A stretch of DNA of 64,000 bases from Thermococcus chitonophagus (GTDB taxonomy: Archaea; Methanobacteriota_B; Thermococci; Thermococcales; Thermococcaceae). The translations under genes and the position numbers were made by a program. The stretch is from assembly GCF_002214605.1 (NCBI RefSeq), contig NZ_CP015193.1, forward strand, positions 910,978-974,977, given 5' to 3'. Under the pieces are notes generated by a model, which ran no database searches, had not been told where the DNA came from, and worked only from the letters and a program-made list of their open reading frames with translations. Below, in pieces: positions 25,336 to 35,236 of this stretch (position 1 is its first letter; each line of letters begins with the position of its first letter).

Positions 25336-26139
25336 TCACCCGAATATTTTCTTAAGTGAAGTAAATGAGTCCTCAGCAGCCTTTATGGGATCACCTAGAT
25401 ACGGAGGAACTTCTGGTAGGATATATCCTTTATAATTCGCCTTTTCCAAGGAGCTCCTCACAGCTTCCCAGTTTATGCTACCACTTAGTGGAATTCCGAA
25501 TTTCAGTTCAACCAAGTTGAAGTCTTTGACATGAACTTGGAGTATCTTTTCCCCAAGAACTTCTATCCAGTGCTCTGGGAGGGAGTGAGGTAGGGTGTTA
25601 CCGACATCAAAGTACGCCCCAACATTATCCCTATTTATCGTATCAAGAAGCATTTTAAACTCTAAAGGCCCTGCAAAAACCCTGTTCCATACATTTTCAA
25701 GTCCTATGCTAACTCCATAGTCTTCTGCTATGGCAGAGGCTTTTTGGATAAAATCAGCTGCCTTTTCAAAATGTTCCTCATAAGATACATTTGATACTCC
25801 ACTTCCAGGAACTACGAGGATTATTTTTGCATCAACTAAAGACGCCGCTTCGCATTCAGCCTTTATAACCCTTAGAGCATCTTCAGTATTCGTTATTGGA
25901 TTATACTTCCAGAACAAGCCAGTGGCAACACTTGGAATTTCGATGTCAAGGCTTTCTGATGTTTCTTTGATATGCCTGAACCTGGCCTTAAATTCATCTT
26001 TTCCAAATTTTTCAAAATCGTCTAATCCCAGCCCAACCTCATATCCATCATATCCTATTTCCTTTGCAGCTTTAAGGGCCCTTTCAATAGGAAAAGCTTT
26101 TGGAAAACTCCAACAATTTATGCCAAATTTCGGTTTCAT
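25336..26139 (-). CDS. Sugar phosphate isomerase/epimerase family TIM barrel
   Basis: A 267-residue AP-endonuclease-2-like TIM barrel: opening FGINCWSFPKAFPIERAL, then IGYDGYEVGL, VSIGLENVWNRVF (metal-binding Glu), VGAYFDVGNT (Asp), ILQVHVKDFN (His, Asp) and YILPEVPPY (Glu). Those acidic and histidine residues form the usual divalent metal site for isomerising or epimerising keto-sugars. It overlaps the upstream hydrolase gene by four bases (ATGA type) and precedes the Gfo/Idh gene, so the three act in one pathway. The exact substrate is not evident. Confidence 0.88.
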   Translation of the reverse strand: MKPKFGINCWSFPKAFPIERALKAAKEIGYDGYEVGLGLDDFEKFGKDEFKARFRHIKETSESLDIEIPSVATGLFWKYNPITNTEDALRVIKAECEAASLVDAKIILVVPGSGVSNVSYEEHFEKAADFIQKASAIAEDYGVSIGLENVWNRVFAGPLEFKMLLDTINRDNVGAYFDVGNTLPHSLPEHWIEVLGEKILQVHVKDFNLVELKFGIPLSGSINWEAVRSSLEKANYKGYILPEVPPYLGDPIKAAEDSFTSLKKIFG

Positions 26140-27353
26140 ACTTTCACCTCCTCAAACAACTCTTTTATTTTTAGGAGATTTCCCTTAGGAGTCCATCCAT
26201 ATGAGTAGAAACTTACCCCATTTACGGGGAGCTTTAATGCCATGTTGAATTGACGCTCAATATCCTCAGGAGTTGTCGGTGGCCAAGAAGCAAGTCCGAG
26301 AACTATTTCCACGTTATTTTTAACAAATTTCCTAGCTAACATTGCCTCATATGGTATCCTACATATTGACCTTTTGAATGGTCTAACGTATATCATTATT
26401 TTTATCCTGTCGACGATTTTCGATATTTTTTTGTAATTCTGCCCCAACAACCAAGAACCAGAAGGAGGGTATAAATCAGCACTTATTTCTGCTTTTGGGT
26501 TATTCCTCTTTATAATTTTAGAGAGCTGAAGAAGCAATTTGCTTATTTGATTTTCCCTAAATTCTAACCACTTTTTGAGTATATCGTTCTCTAATAATTC
26601 CTTAGTGAAATCTAAATACATAGCTTCACAATAATCTAAATCGGTACAATACTCTTGGAGTCTCAAAAAATACTGAACGTGCCATTCAACTATATCTTTT
26701 AGAACTCCTCTAACTTCTTCAAGATTAATTCCATAATCTGCCGCCTCATCCCTACAGTATTTACAAAAACAGGGGGAAAGTGCTAGGTCCAAAAGGGGAG
26801 TACTGTAAGTTGTTGGAATTTCTGGGTATCTTATAAAATCAAATTCAAATTCATCAAATTCATATTTCTCAGAAAGCTCCTCGACCATTGTCGAAAGAGC
26901 TTCTTTTACACTTGGGTTTGAAGGACAAAGAAACATTCTTTTGTAACTAGGATGAGATCCATAAATGTCAACAACTCCAATGAGTGGGTTATCCCTTACG
27001 GCTTTTTCCCATCTTAATGTAGGAAACCAAAGAACACTTCTAATGGAGTTTTCTTCGCAAGCCCTTACAAATTCCCCCACAACATCTCCCTGGATTTCTT
27101 GAGACTGAACTGGTCTAAGATATGGGGGGATATTCAAGTATCTATTTTTTTCAACATTCCAATATACAGCGTTTTCTTCTGAAGTGTAAGTTCTTCGTTG
27201 AAAGTTTTGAAAAATTATGTTCGGTCCAGGCCAATTTTGTCTCTCTTCAATATAACGGACAGCTAGACTTATGTGCGTAAATCCAAACTTCGATAATTCT
27301 GCTATTACATCTCTATCAAAATCCCAAGGATGCATCCATATTCCCTTATACAT
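26136..27353 (-). CDS. Cytoplasmic GHL10-like TIM-barrel glycoside hydrolase
   Basis: This 405-residue protein opens MYKGIWMHPWDFDRDVIAEL, has the strand DEFEFDFIRYPEIPTTY and later LASWPPTTPEDIE with VSFYSYGW. The motif FDFIRYP matches LDYIRYP of the exported 909-residue hydrolase, so both belong to the same broad GHL10/DUF187-like group. There is no signal peptide, so it would act on an imported oligomer. A cysteine cluster CFCKYCRDEA near residue 205 is unusual for the group. ATG 27353 follows GGGGAGTGTA. It leads the operon with the isomerase and the dehydrogenase. Confidence 0.72.
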   Translation of the reverse strand: MYKGIWMHPWDFDRDVIAELSKFGFTHISLAVRYIEERQNWPGPNIIFQNFQRRTYTSEENAVYWNVEKNRYLNIPPYLRPVQSQEIQGDVVGEFVRACEENSIRSVLWFPTLRWEKAVRDNPLIGVVDIYGSHPSYKRMFLCPSNPSVKEALSTMVEELSEKYEFDEFEFDFIRYPEIPTTYSTPLLDLALSPCFCKYCRDEAADYGINLEEVRGVLKDIVEWHVQYFLRLQEYCTDLDYCEAMYLDFTKELLENDILKKWLEFRENQISKLLLQLSKIIKRNNPKAEISADLYPPSGSWLLGQNYKKISKIVDRIKIMIYVRPFKRSICRIPYEAMLARKFVKNNVEIVLGLASWPPTTPEDIERQFNMALKLPVNGVSFYSYGWTPKGNLLKIKELFEEVKV

Positions 27354-27369
27354 TACACTCCCCAAATTT

Positions 27370-27425
27370 TAATAGACATGTTAAACTTTTAAAATTTTAC
27401 CGTAATATGTTAAATTTTTATGTGT
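27370..27425 (-). promoter_or_regulatory. Promoter of the cytoplasmic hydrolase operon with direct repeats
   Basis: The minus strand has the octamer TTTAACAT twice, spaced about 30 bases, on either side of a TATA-like TTTTAAAA. The repeats are candidate sites for a regulator such as the island's Lrp protein. The pattern is visible; the binding is not shown. Confidence 0.4.
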
Positions 27426-27467
27426 TATCGCCGATTAGAGACAATTGATATCAATCTGCTATAAATC

Positions 27468-28586
27468 TTAATATTTTTTGGTAATAACGTGGATGTCCCT
27501 CACTATCTTGTGCTTTTCATCCCTATCCAAAACGGAAGTAATAACATCAAATCCAAGCTCGTCGAGCCAGGGTCTGTTTCTCCTATAGATTCCACCCTCA
27601 GCTAAATTAAATGCAGGAAACACAAAAACAACTTTTGCATTCCTCTTTAAAACATCAGCAAAGCTCTCAAAGGCCTGATAGTAGAGCCTATCCAATTCTC
27701 TAGCCATCTTTACAGCTTCGCTCCTCGTTGGCTTAGTCTTGAGGGCCTTGCCCATATATGGCTCGGTAATTATAGCGTCAAATCTCGTCCTGAAGCACTT
27801 CCTCAATCTTCTTACGTCACAGACCCTTAAACTTGCCGAATGCCTTATTCCAAACTCCTTTCTAAGCCACTCGACATTTTTCCTTGTGTCTCTGATCCTA
27901 TCCTCGCTGATGTCGCTGCCATATGCTATAAGCCCTTGGAGAAGGAGCTCCATTACTATAGTCCCAGTTCCGCAAAATGGATCAAGGACGTTTCCTCTTC
28001 TAACCTCAGAGAGGTTGACCATTATCCTCGCAAGTCTTGGGGGAATGGAGATGGTAGGTCTCACTACCGGCCTCTCAACGTCGAGCTTCTTTAACTCAAA
28101 GGGATCAGCTATTCTTACCGTTTCGCCAACGAGCACCTTATTACCTTTAAAAAAGAACACTATATCCTTAGTTTCAGGGAAGCCCTTCAAGATAAGCTCG
28201 CTCGGCATAGCATAGATCTTTGCAGGTTTGAAGAATTTCGTTGAATCCTTTTCTTTAAAGATCCTCTTGATAGTTGAGCCTAGCTTCCTCCATAATTTCC
28301 AATCGTCTCTCCCATAAAGGCTTACCGTAAACAGCCTCGCATACTCCAGATATTCTACGGCTTCTATCCCCTCCCCAACTATCCTTACTAGCTTTAAAGA
28401 ACCCCCAATGAATCGAAAGTATCTTTCGATATCTTCTTTAGCCTTTATTAGGGCATATGACGCATTTGGTGGCCCTGGGTGCTCTTCAAGGATTTGAACA
28501 CCTAATCTAAACCTCCTAGAAAACGATTTTAACTCCAACATGCTTAGTTCATAGTTTTTGCCGAATACGATACCATACCTTTCCAT
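27468..28586 (-). CDS. tRNA guanine-N2 methyltransferase-like protein (Trm11/TrmG10 family)
   Basis: The 372-residue protein has an N-terminal THUMP-like part and a C-terminal Rossmann methyltransferase domain with DPFCGTGTIVMELLLQGL (about 203-220) and a motif IV reading TEPYMGKAL. Classical TrmG10 enzymes have DPPYG there, so this is a paralogue with Glu-Pro-Tyr, as in some archaeal Trm11-like proteins. It probably methylates a guanine of tRNA. It marks the right border of the AT-rich island and returns to core-genome base composition. It is divergent from the next gene. Confidence 0.8.
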   Translation of the reverse strand: MERYGIVFGKNYELSMLELKSFSRRFRLGVQILEEHPGPPNASYALIKAKEDIERYFRFIGGSLKLVRIVGEGIEAVEYLEYARLFTVSLYGRDDWKLWRKLGSTIKRIFKEKDSTKFFKPAKIYAMPSELILKGFPETKDIVFFFKGNKVLVGETVRIADPFELKKLDVERPVVRPTISIPPRLARIMVNLSEVRRGNVLDPFCGTGTIVMELLLQGLIAYGSDISEDRIRDTRKNVEWLRKEFGIRHSASLRVCDVRRLRKCFRTRFDAIITEPYMGKALKTKPTRSEAVKMARELDRLYYQAFESFADVLKRNAKVVFVFPAFNLAEGGIYRRNRPWLDELGFDVITSVLDRDEKHKIVRDIHVITKKY

Positions 28587-28666
28587 CTTCCTCTCCTCGA
28601 TTCCAGCTTCGAAACTTTTTAAGATATTCGCTACTAAACAGTGTGTCAGATATGGTGGTAGCTATG

Positions 28667-29617
28667 AAAAAGATCGCGCTTATCGGATGCTTACTTACGA
28701 TAATGGTTATAACTCCTATGGTACTTGGTGCAGAATATAAATACGATTGGGATGGGTTAATCAGTATTATGAGACAATCGGCGAAGATTATAAGGGAGAT
28801 CAATGGGAACACAGCTGAGGTAGTGGTAAAGATCTTGAAGAACCTAAATCCCGATGATTATCAAGAAATTTTATTGGCATCTCAACAGATTACAAACCTT
28901 ACGGTAGAGAAGCTCTCCAGGACAACTCCAGTGAGAAAGATAAACCCCATCATGGGGCAGATAGAGAGACTCGAATACTATGCAGAGATTATTAACGACA
29001 CCAAGCTAATGAGTATTATAAACTTTGCAAGAAGACAATTTGAGAACGGGAACATTAAAGCAACACAAGATAGTATAGATTTTGCAAATGAGGTCTTAGA
29101 AAAAGATATAGAGAATCTAAGAGAGGTTCAAGCCCCAACTCCGCAAGAGCAAGTTGATTGGCTTATATTCAAGTACACGAGAACACTCAAGTATGCCATT
29201 CAAGTTGCAATAGCTTTGCCCGAAAATGAGAGCGAGAAGGTACTTCAAGAAATTTCAGCATATGAAAACATTTTGAAGGAAGCGACAAAAATGAGAAACG
29301 AGGGAAGGTACATAGAAGCGTTATCTCTTCTTAGTGAAAACTTGGATTCTCTGCTATTATTTCAAAGTAACCTAGAAAGGATGCATGTCATGATAATGAG
29401 GAATCTTACCAAGCAGGAGGGAAGAATATTAATAATAAAGCTAAAATTGGCAGCAAAGAAGGAGAAAGAATGCCAGCTAAGAGAGATTGCACTAATGGAG
29501 CTCAGTTTAGCTGAAGAGGATCTTGACCTTGGAAGGACAAATATAGCGACTCTTCGTATAATTAGAGCATCCAGAATAGTGAATTACTTAACAAGAAATG
29601 GGGGGATATCTGAGTGA
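28667..29617 (+). CDS. Exported helical (coiled-coil) protein, first gene of a sensor pair
   Basis: The 316-residue product has a signal peptide (MKKIALIGCLLTIMVI, ending VLGAE) and is otherwise almost entirely charged amphipathic helix, without cysteine pairs or known catalytic motifs. It overlaps the following gene for a membrane-anchored winged-helix protein. A paralogous pair with the same order and overlap lies at 36741-38638. ATG 28667 is preceded by GGTGGTAGCT; the ATGs upstream lack a good ribosome site. I infer an extracytoplasmic partner or ligand-binding component of the regulator. Confidence 0.75.
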   Translation, partial: KKIALIGCLLTIMVITPMVLGAEYKYDWDGLISIMRQSAKIIREINGNTAEVVVKILKNLNPDDYQEILLASQQITNLTVEKLSRTTPVRKINPIMGQIERLEYYAEIINDTKLMSIINFARRQFENGNIKATQDSIDFANEVLEKDIENLREVQAPTPQEQVDWLIFKYTRTLKYAIQVAIALPENESEKVLQEISAYENILKEATKMRNEGRYIEALSLLSENLDSLLLFQSNLERMHVMIMRNLTKQEGRILIIKLKLAAKKEKECQLREIALMELSLAEEDLDLGRTNIATLRIIRASRIVNYLTRNGGISE

Positions 29618-30468
29618 AAAAACTTCTACTTTCAGTAATCCTCCTCATTCTCCTATCCCCTTTATCCTCTGCATATATAGTCGAAACGCTAGAGGTGCAC
29701 GTATGGCACGATGGTAATGTAACTATTGACGAAAGAATATATCCAGAAGACTATGAAATAAAAATCAAAGTTCCAGTTTTTGGAGAAAATGTAAGGGATA
29801 TTATTGTTCTCTCAAATGATGGAAGAGCACTTCCCTACACTATTCAGGGAAACATGATACTGATCCATGTATACAATGCAACGAAGGTTAGGGTAATATA
29901 CACAGCAAGTGGGCTTGTATCTAACATGGGTAGCCTCTGGGAGCTGAAACTACACCTCAACAGGTGCCCAGCCAAGATAATTCTCCCCAAAGATGCAAAA
30001 ATAGTTGGACTATCCGACATCCCCATAGAGGTAACAAACAACACACTCATAATCGGCCCAGGAAATGTTACCGTATACTACACATATCCGGAGATCATAA
30101 GAAAAGAGGGTAGCATATTCTCCAAAAGGCTTATCGTAATTCTGCTTCTTTTAGTCGGAATGGCTATTGGAATACTTTCCAGATTCAGGAAGAAGTCAAG
30201 CACTCAGAAGCTTCCGTATTCTGAAGACAAGCTTGCAAAATTAGCGAAGCAGTACAATCTCAACGACGATGAAGTTAGGGCGATTAAGTACTTACTAGAG
30301 GTTGGGGGGAAGTCCAGCCAAGCTGAACTTAGAAAGGCTCTTGATCTCCCGAAAACAACCGTGTGGAGGATGGTTCGTAGGTTGGAGCAGATGGGTTTAA
30401 TAAAGGTATACAAGGTAGGAAGGGAGAACTGGGTTGAGCTGAAAATCGATATGCATAAATTTACATAA
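29614..30468 (+). CDS. Membrane-anchored winged-helix transcription regulator
   Basis: The 284-residue protein has a signal anchor, an extracytoplasmic beta-rich domain (about 18-160: VHVWHDGNVTIDERIYPEDY), one transmembrane helix (about 171-188: LIVILLLLVGMAIGIL) and a cytoplasmic winged helix (about 210-284) with SSQAELRKALDLPKTTVWRM and RRLEQMGLIKVYKVGRENWVEL. It can therefore carry an outside signal to DNA in a single chain. GTG 29614 overlaps the stop of the coiled-coil gene (GTGA). Its paralogue is the 267-residue protein at 36741-37544. Confidence 0.82.
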   Translation: MKKLLLSVILLILLSPLSSAYIVETLEVHVWHDGNVTIDERIYPEDYEIKIKVPVFGENVRDIIVLSNDGRALPYTIQGNMILIHVYNATKVRVIYTASGLVSNMGSLWELKLHLNRCPAKIILPKDAKIVGLSDIPIEVTNNTLIIGPGNVTVYYTYPEIIRKEGSIFSKRLIVILLLLVGMAIGILSRFRKKSSTQKLPYSEDKLAKLAKQYNLNDDEVRAIKYLLEVGGKSSQAELRKALDLPKTTVWRMVRRLEQMGLIKVYKVGRENWVELKIDMHKFT

Positions 30469-30548
30469 TCTTGTCCTATCCAAATAACCCTCCGTAATGT
30501 TTAAATTAAAGAAAAAGTTTAATGCCCACAAAACAGGAGGTGGATAAA

Positions 30549-32723
30549 ATGGTTCGCTATATGGTCACCTCTGCCCTTCCCTATGCTAACGGACCCATAC
30601 ACGCAGGACACTTGGCGGGAGCTTATCTACCCGCTGATATATTTGTAAGGCACCTCAGGCTCAAAGGAGAAGAAGTCGTTTTCATCTGCGGAACCGATGA
30701 GCACGGTACTCCAATATCCTTCAGGGCAATAAAGGAGGGAAGAAGCCCCAGGGAAATCGTCGATGAATACCACGAGCATATAAAGATAACGTTCCAGAGA
30801 GCAAAGATAAGCTTCGACTTCTTCGGAAGGACGGAGTTACCAGTCCACTACAAACTGAGCCAAGAATTCTTTCTCAAAGCACTAGAGAACGGGCATCTGG
30901 TTAAGAAAGTCACGAAGCAGGCGTACTGTGAGCACGACAAGATGTTCCTGCCAGATAGATTCGTTATAGGGACGTGTCCCTACTGTGGAGCCGAAAATCA
31001 GAGGGGAGATCAGTGTGAGGTCTGCGGAAGGCCCCTCACTCCAGAGATTCTGATAAATCCGAGGTGCAACATCTGCGGGAATCCGATAACGTTCAGGGAC
31101 TCAGCCCACTACTACATAAAGATGAAGGACTTTGAGGAGAAGCTCAAAAAGTGGATAGAGGAGAAGCACTGGAAGCCCAACGTTAAGAACATGGTGCTAG
31201 GATGGATCGAAGAAGGATTAGAGGACAGGGCGATTACAAGAGATCTGGACTGGGGGATTCCGGTTCCTCTAGATGAGGAAGATATGAAGGGCAAGGTTCT
31301 CTACGTGTGGTTTGAGGCTCCAATAGGGTACATTTCAATAACAAAGGAGTACTTCAAGAGAATAGGAAAGCCTGATGAATGGAAGAAGTACTGGCTTAAC
31401 ATTGACGGCCAGACTAGGGTTATCCACTTCATAGGCAAAGACAACATCCCATTCCACGCGATATTCTGGCCTGCATTCCTGATGGCCTACGGGAAGTACA
31501 GGGATGAGGAAGTTGAGGCGGAATGGAACCTTCCCTATGACATCCCGGCGAACGAGTACCTGAACCTAGAGGGCAGAAAGTTCTCAACGAGCAGGAACTG
31601 GGCAATCTGGCTTCACGAGTTCCTGGATGTATTCCCGGCTGATTACTTGAGGTATTATTTAACCACCATAATGCCCGAAACTAGGGATTCAGACTTCAGC
31701 TTCGCAGAGTTCAAGACTAGAATTAACGAGGAGCTCGTTAATAACCTGGGCAACTTCGTTCATAGGGCGATGACCTTCGTCAACAGGTACTTTGATGGAA
31801 TCGTGCCAGAGAGGGGAGAGCTGGATGAACTAGATAAGCAGGCGTTCGAGGAGATAGAGAAGGCCTTCAAGGAAGTTGGAGAGCTCATAATGGAGTACAG
31901 ATTCAAGGATGCACTGAAGAGGGTTATGGCCCTAGCATCTTTCGGCAACAAGTACTTCGACCACAAACAGCCGTGGAAGACAGCAAAAACAGATATGAAG
32001 AGAACCGCAACCACAGTAAACATATCACTCCAGATAGTTAAGGCCCTTGGCATACTGATCGAGCCGTTCCTTCCGGATACTGGAGAGAAGATATGGCACC
32101 TCCTGAACCTCGATGAAGTCAAAGAATGGAAGTTCAAGGAGCTTCCCGCAGGACACTGGGTAAGGAAGCCCGAAATACTGTTCAAGAAGGTCACAGATGA
32201 ACAGATAATCTACTTCATCCTTAAGTACATGGCTAAGGGCAATCCTGAGGGGGCCAAGCTACTTCTTGATAAGTACTACAAGAGAGAGCTTGTCGTCAAG
32301 GTCGCTAAGGAGAAGCTTGGGGAGGAAGGCGAGGTAATATTAAAGAGGTTAGGATATGAGGAAAAAAGTGAGAAAAAGAAAAAGGAGGGAGAAAAAGTGG
32401 GTTACATAAGCTTTGATGACTTTGCAAAGCTCGACTTGAGGGTTGGAAAGATAATCGAGGTCAAGGATCATCCAAACGCTGACAAGCTCTACGTCGTCAA
32501 GGTCGACCTTGGTGGAGAAGTTAGAACCCTGGTTGCGGGCCTCAAGAAGTACTATAAGCCAGAGGAGTTGCTCAACAAGTATGTAGTCGTTGTGGCTAAC
32601 CTGGAGCCAAAGAAGCTTAGGGGCATCGAAAGTCAGGGAATGTTACTGGCAGCAGATGACGGCGAAAACGTTGCCCTCCTCATGCCTGATAAGGAAGTAA
32701 AGCTTGGGGCCAAGATTAGGTGA
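30549..32723 (+). CDS. metG: Methionyl-tRNA synthetase with fused C-terminal tRNA-binding domain
   Basis: The 724-residue class I enzyme charges tRNA-Met. It shows the HAGH form of the HIGH motif (residues 18-21), a zinc-binding insertion with CPYCGAENQRGDQCEVC and CNICG, and KFSTS (344-348) in place of KMSKS. After a lysine/glutamate-rich linker near residue 610 comes an EMAPII/Trbp111-type OB-fold (FDDFAKLDLRVGKIIEVKDH in two parts) ending at the C-terminus. ATG 30549 follows GGAGGTGGATAAA, so an in-frame ATG 27 bases earlier is not used. Confidence 0.96.
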   Translation: MVRYMVTSALPYANGPIHAGHLAGAYLPADIFVRHLRLKGEEVVFICGTDEHGTPISFRAIKEGRSPREIVDEYHEHIKITFQRAKISFDFFGRTELPVHYKLSQEFFLKALENGHLVKKVTKQAYCEHDKMFLPDRFVIGTCPYCGAENQRGDQCEVCGRPLTPEILINPRCNICGNPITFRDSAHYYIKMKDFEEKLKKWIEEKHWKPNVKNMVLGWIEEGLEDRAITRDLDWGIPVPLDEEDMKGKVLYVWFEAPIGYISITKEYFKRIGKPDEWKKYWLNIDGQTRVIHFIGKDNIPFHAIFWPAFLMAYGKYRDEEVEAEWNLPYDIPANEYLNLEGRKFSTSRNWAIWLHEFLDVFPADYLRYYLTTIMPETRDSDFSFAEFKTRINEELVNNLGNFVHRAMTFVNRYFDGIVPERGELDELDKQAFEEIEKAFKEVGELIMEYRFKDALKRVMALASFGNKYFDHKQPWKTAKTDMKRTATTVNISLQIVKALGILIEPFLPDTGEKIWHLLNLDEVKEWKFKELPAGHWVRKPEILFKKVTDEQIIYFILKYMAKGNPEGAKLLLDKYYKRELVVKVAKEKLGEEGEVILKRLGYEEKSEKKKKEGEKVGYISFDDFAKLDLRVGKIIEVKDHPNADKLYVVKVDLGGEVRTLVAGLKKYYKPEELLNKYVVVVANLEPKKLRGIESQGMLLAADDGENVALLMPDKEVKLGAKIR

Positions 32724-32812
32724 CCGATAATTTTCTATTTTTGTCATCTCTTTTCTAAAAACTTTAATTACTCACAGCGGCTTTATTGCCCTTTTTTCGA
32801 AAGGAAAAACGG
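32724..32812 (+). terminator. T-rich 3' region after metG
   Basis: The stop is followed by repeated T runs (TTTTCTATTTTTGTC, CTCTTTTC) and then CCCTTTTTTCGAAAGG, a short hairpin. Such T tracts end transcription in Thermococcales. Nothing coding is visible here. Confidence 0.4.
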
Positions 32813-32837
32813 TTCTAAACCTTCGGTTTTAGAAATG

Positions 32838-32883
32838 CGTATAAACTTTTGGTTGCGAACTTTTGGTGAACATAATTGTTCAC
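32838..32883 (+). promoter_or_regulatory. nfn promoter with SurR-like site
   Basis: A TATA box CGTATAAAC (about 32838-32846) is followed directly by GTTGCGAAC-TTTTG-GTG (32852-32868), matching the SurR pattern GTTn3AACn5GTT except for the last base. The half sites continue as an inverted repeat GTGAAC-ATAATT-GTTCAC (32866-32883). SurR is the redox-sensitive sulfur-response regulator of Thermococcales. A site downstream of the TATA box would repress, so this operon should be released when SurR is oxidised by elemental sulfur. The match is seen; the regulation is inferred. Confidence 0.6.
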
Positions 32884-32902
32884 ACGAACGGAGGTGTTCA
32901 TT

Positions 32903-33754
32903 GTGGGGTACAAAATTACAGCCAAAAGAGATCTCAGCCCCATCGATTATATGGTAGAAGTTGAGGCACCTCACGTCGCCAGATCATGGAAGCCAGGACA
33001 GTTCGTTGTCTTCATACTCCATGAGAAGGGAGAGAGAATCCCAATGTCCGTATTCAAAGCCGAGAACGGAAAAGTAATGATGTTCATAAGAAAGTTAGGG
33101 AAGACCAGCTTACAGCTGTACTACGAGTTTAATGTTGGAGACGAGCTCTACAGCTTCCTGGGGCCACTAGGAAAGCCGATAAAGATTAAAGAGTATGGAA
33201 ATGTTGTATTCGCCTCAGATGCTGTCTGCGGTCATGCCGAGAATTATGCACTGCTCAAGGCCATGAAAGAGGCCGGGAACTACACGATCTCAGTACAGAC
33301 GTTTGAGGACAAGAACCACGTGTATCCGGAGGAGTTCCTAGCAAAGTCCGTTGCCGATGAGCACTATCTAACGACGTTGGACGGTTCTGCGGGAATTAAG
33401 GGACACTACCTTGATGTTGTCAAGAAGCTGATTGAGGAGGACAAAGTGGATATAATTTTTGCAGGAGGAGGGCTTAGGAACCTAGCGAAGCTTGCAGAAC
33501 TTACAAGACCATACGGAATTCCAACCTACGCAACGGTCAGGCAGATAATGGTTGATGGAACTGGAATGTGCGGTTCTTGTAGGGTTCTCTACAACGGTGA
33601 AGTTAAGTTCGCGTGCAGAGACGGCCCGGTTTTCGATGCACACAAGATAGACTGGGAAGATGCAATCAACAGGAACTACAACAGGTTTATCGAGCAGGAA
33701 AAGCTCGCGAAGGAGCTCTATCTTAAGTACTTGAAGGAGAAGGGGGTGATGTGA
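32903..33754 (+). CDS. nfnS: NADH-dependent ferredoxin:NADP oxidoreductase small subunit (SudB/NfnS)
   Basis: The 283-residue flavoprotein has an FAD-binding barrel (PMSVFKAENG), a nucleotide-binding domain (IIFAGGGLRNL) and a C-terminal [2Fe-2S] cysteine set GTGMCGSCRVLYNGEVKFACRDGP in two parts. With the large subunit it transfers electrons between NADH, NADPH and ferredoxin in the cytoplasm (also described as sulfide dehydrogenase). The start is GTG 32903, six bases after GGAGGTG; upstream in-frame codons overlap the promoter. It ends in ATGTGA, coupled to the next gene. Confidence 0.93.
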   Translation: MGYKITAKRDLSPIDYMVEVEAPHVARSWKPGQFVVFILHEKGERIPMSVFKAENGKVMMFIRKLGKTSLQLYYEFNVGDELYSFLGPLGKPIKIKEYGNVVFASDAVCGHAENYALLKAMKEAGNYTISVQTFEDKNHVYPEEFLAKSVADEHYLTTLDGSAGIKGHYLDVVKKLIEEDKVDIIFAGGGLRNLAKLAELTRPYGIPTYATVRQIMVDGTGMCGSCRVLYNGEVKFACRDGPVFDAHKIDWEDAINRNYNRFIEQEKLAKELYLKYLKEKGVM

Positions 33755-35180
<1,426 letters not shown>

Positions 35181-35182
<2 letters not shown>

Positions 35183-35236
35183 TCAGCCTTGGGAGAAACG
35201 TCATCACCGCTCAGGTGGCCCCGTACTCATCATTTC
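35181..35236 (-). ncRNA. C/D box sRNA (2'-O-methylation guide)
   Basis: On the minus strand, all four boxes are present in order: C box ATGATGA (35227-35233), guide GTACGGGGCCAC, D' box CTGA (35211-35214), a 4-base spacer, C' box TGATGA (35201-35206), guide CGTTTCTCCCAAGG, and D box CTGA (35183-35186). Total length near 55 bases is normal for Pyrococcus. The D' guide is complementary to UGGCCCCGUAC, which I recall from the conserved archaeal 23S segment near E. coli position 1670; the second guide resembles the complement of the adjoining UUCGGGAGAA region imperfectly. It lies in the 55-base gap between nfnL and cutA, and may be processed from the cutA transcript. Confidence 0.85.

Noticed and set aside
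32866-32883. Reading GTGAAC-6-GTTCAC as the main operator of a separate regulator
   Set aside because: It overlaps the SurR-like site and shares its half-sites, so a second regulator is not needed to explain it.
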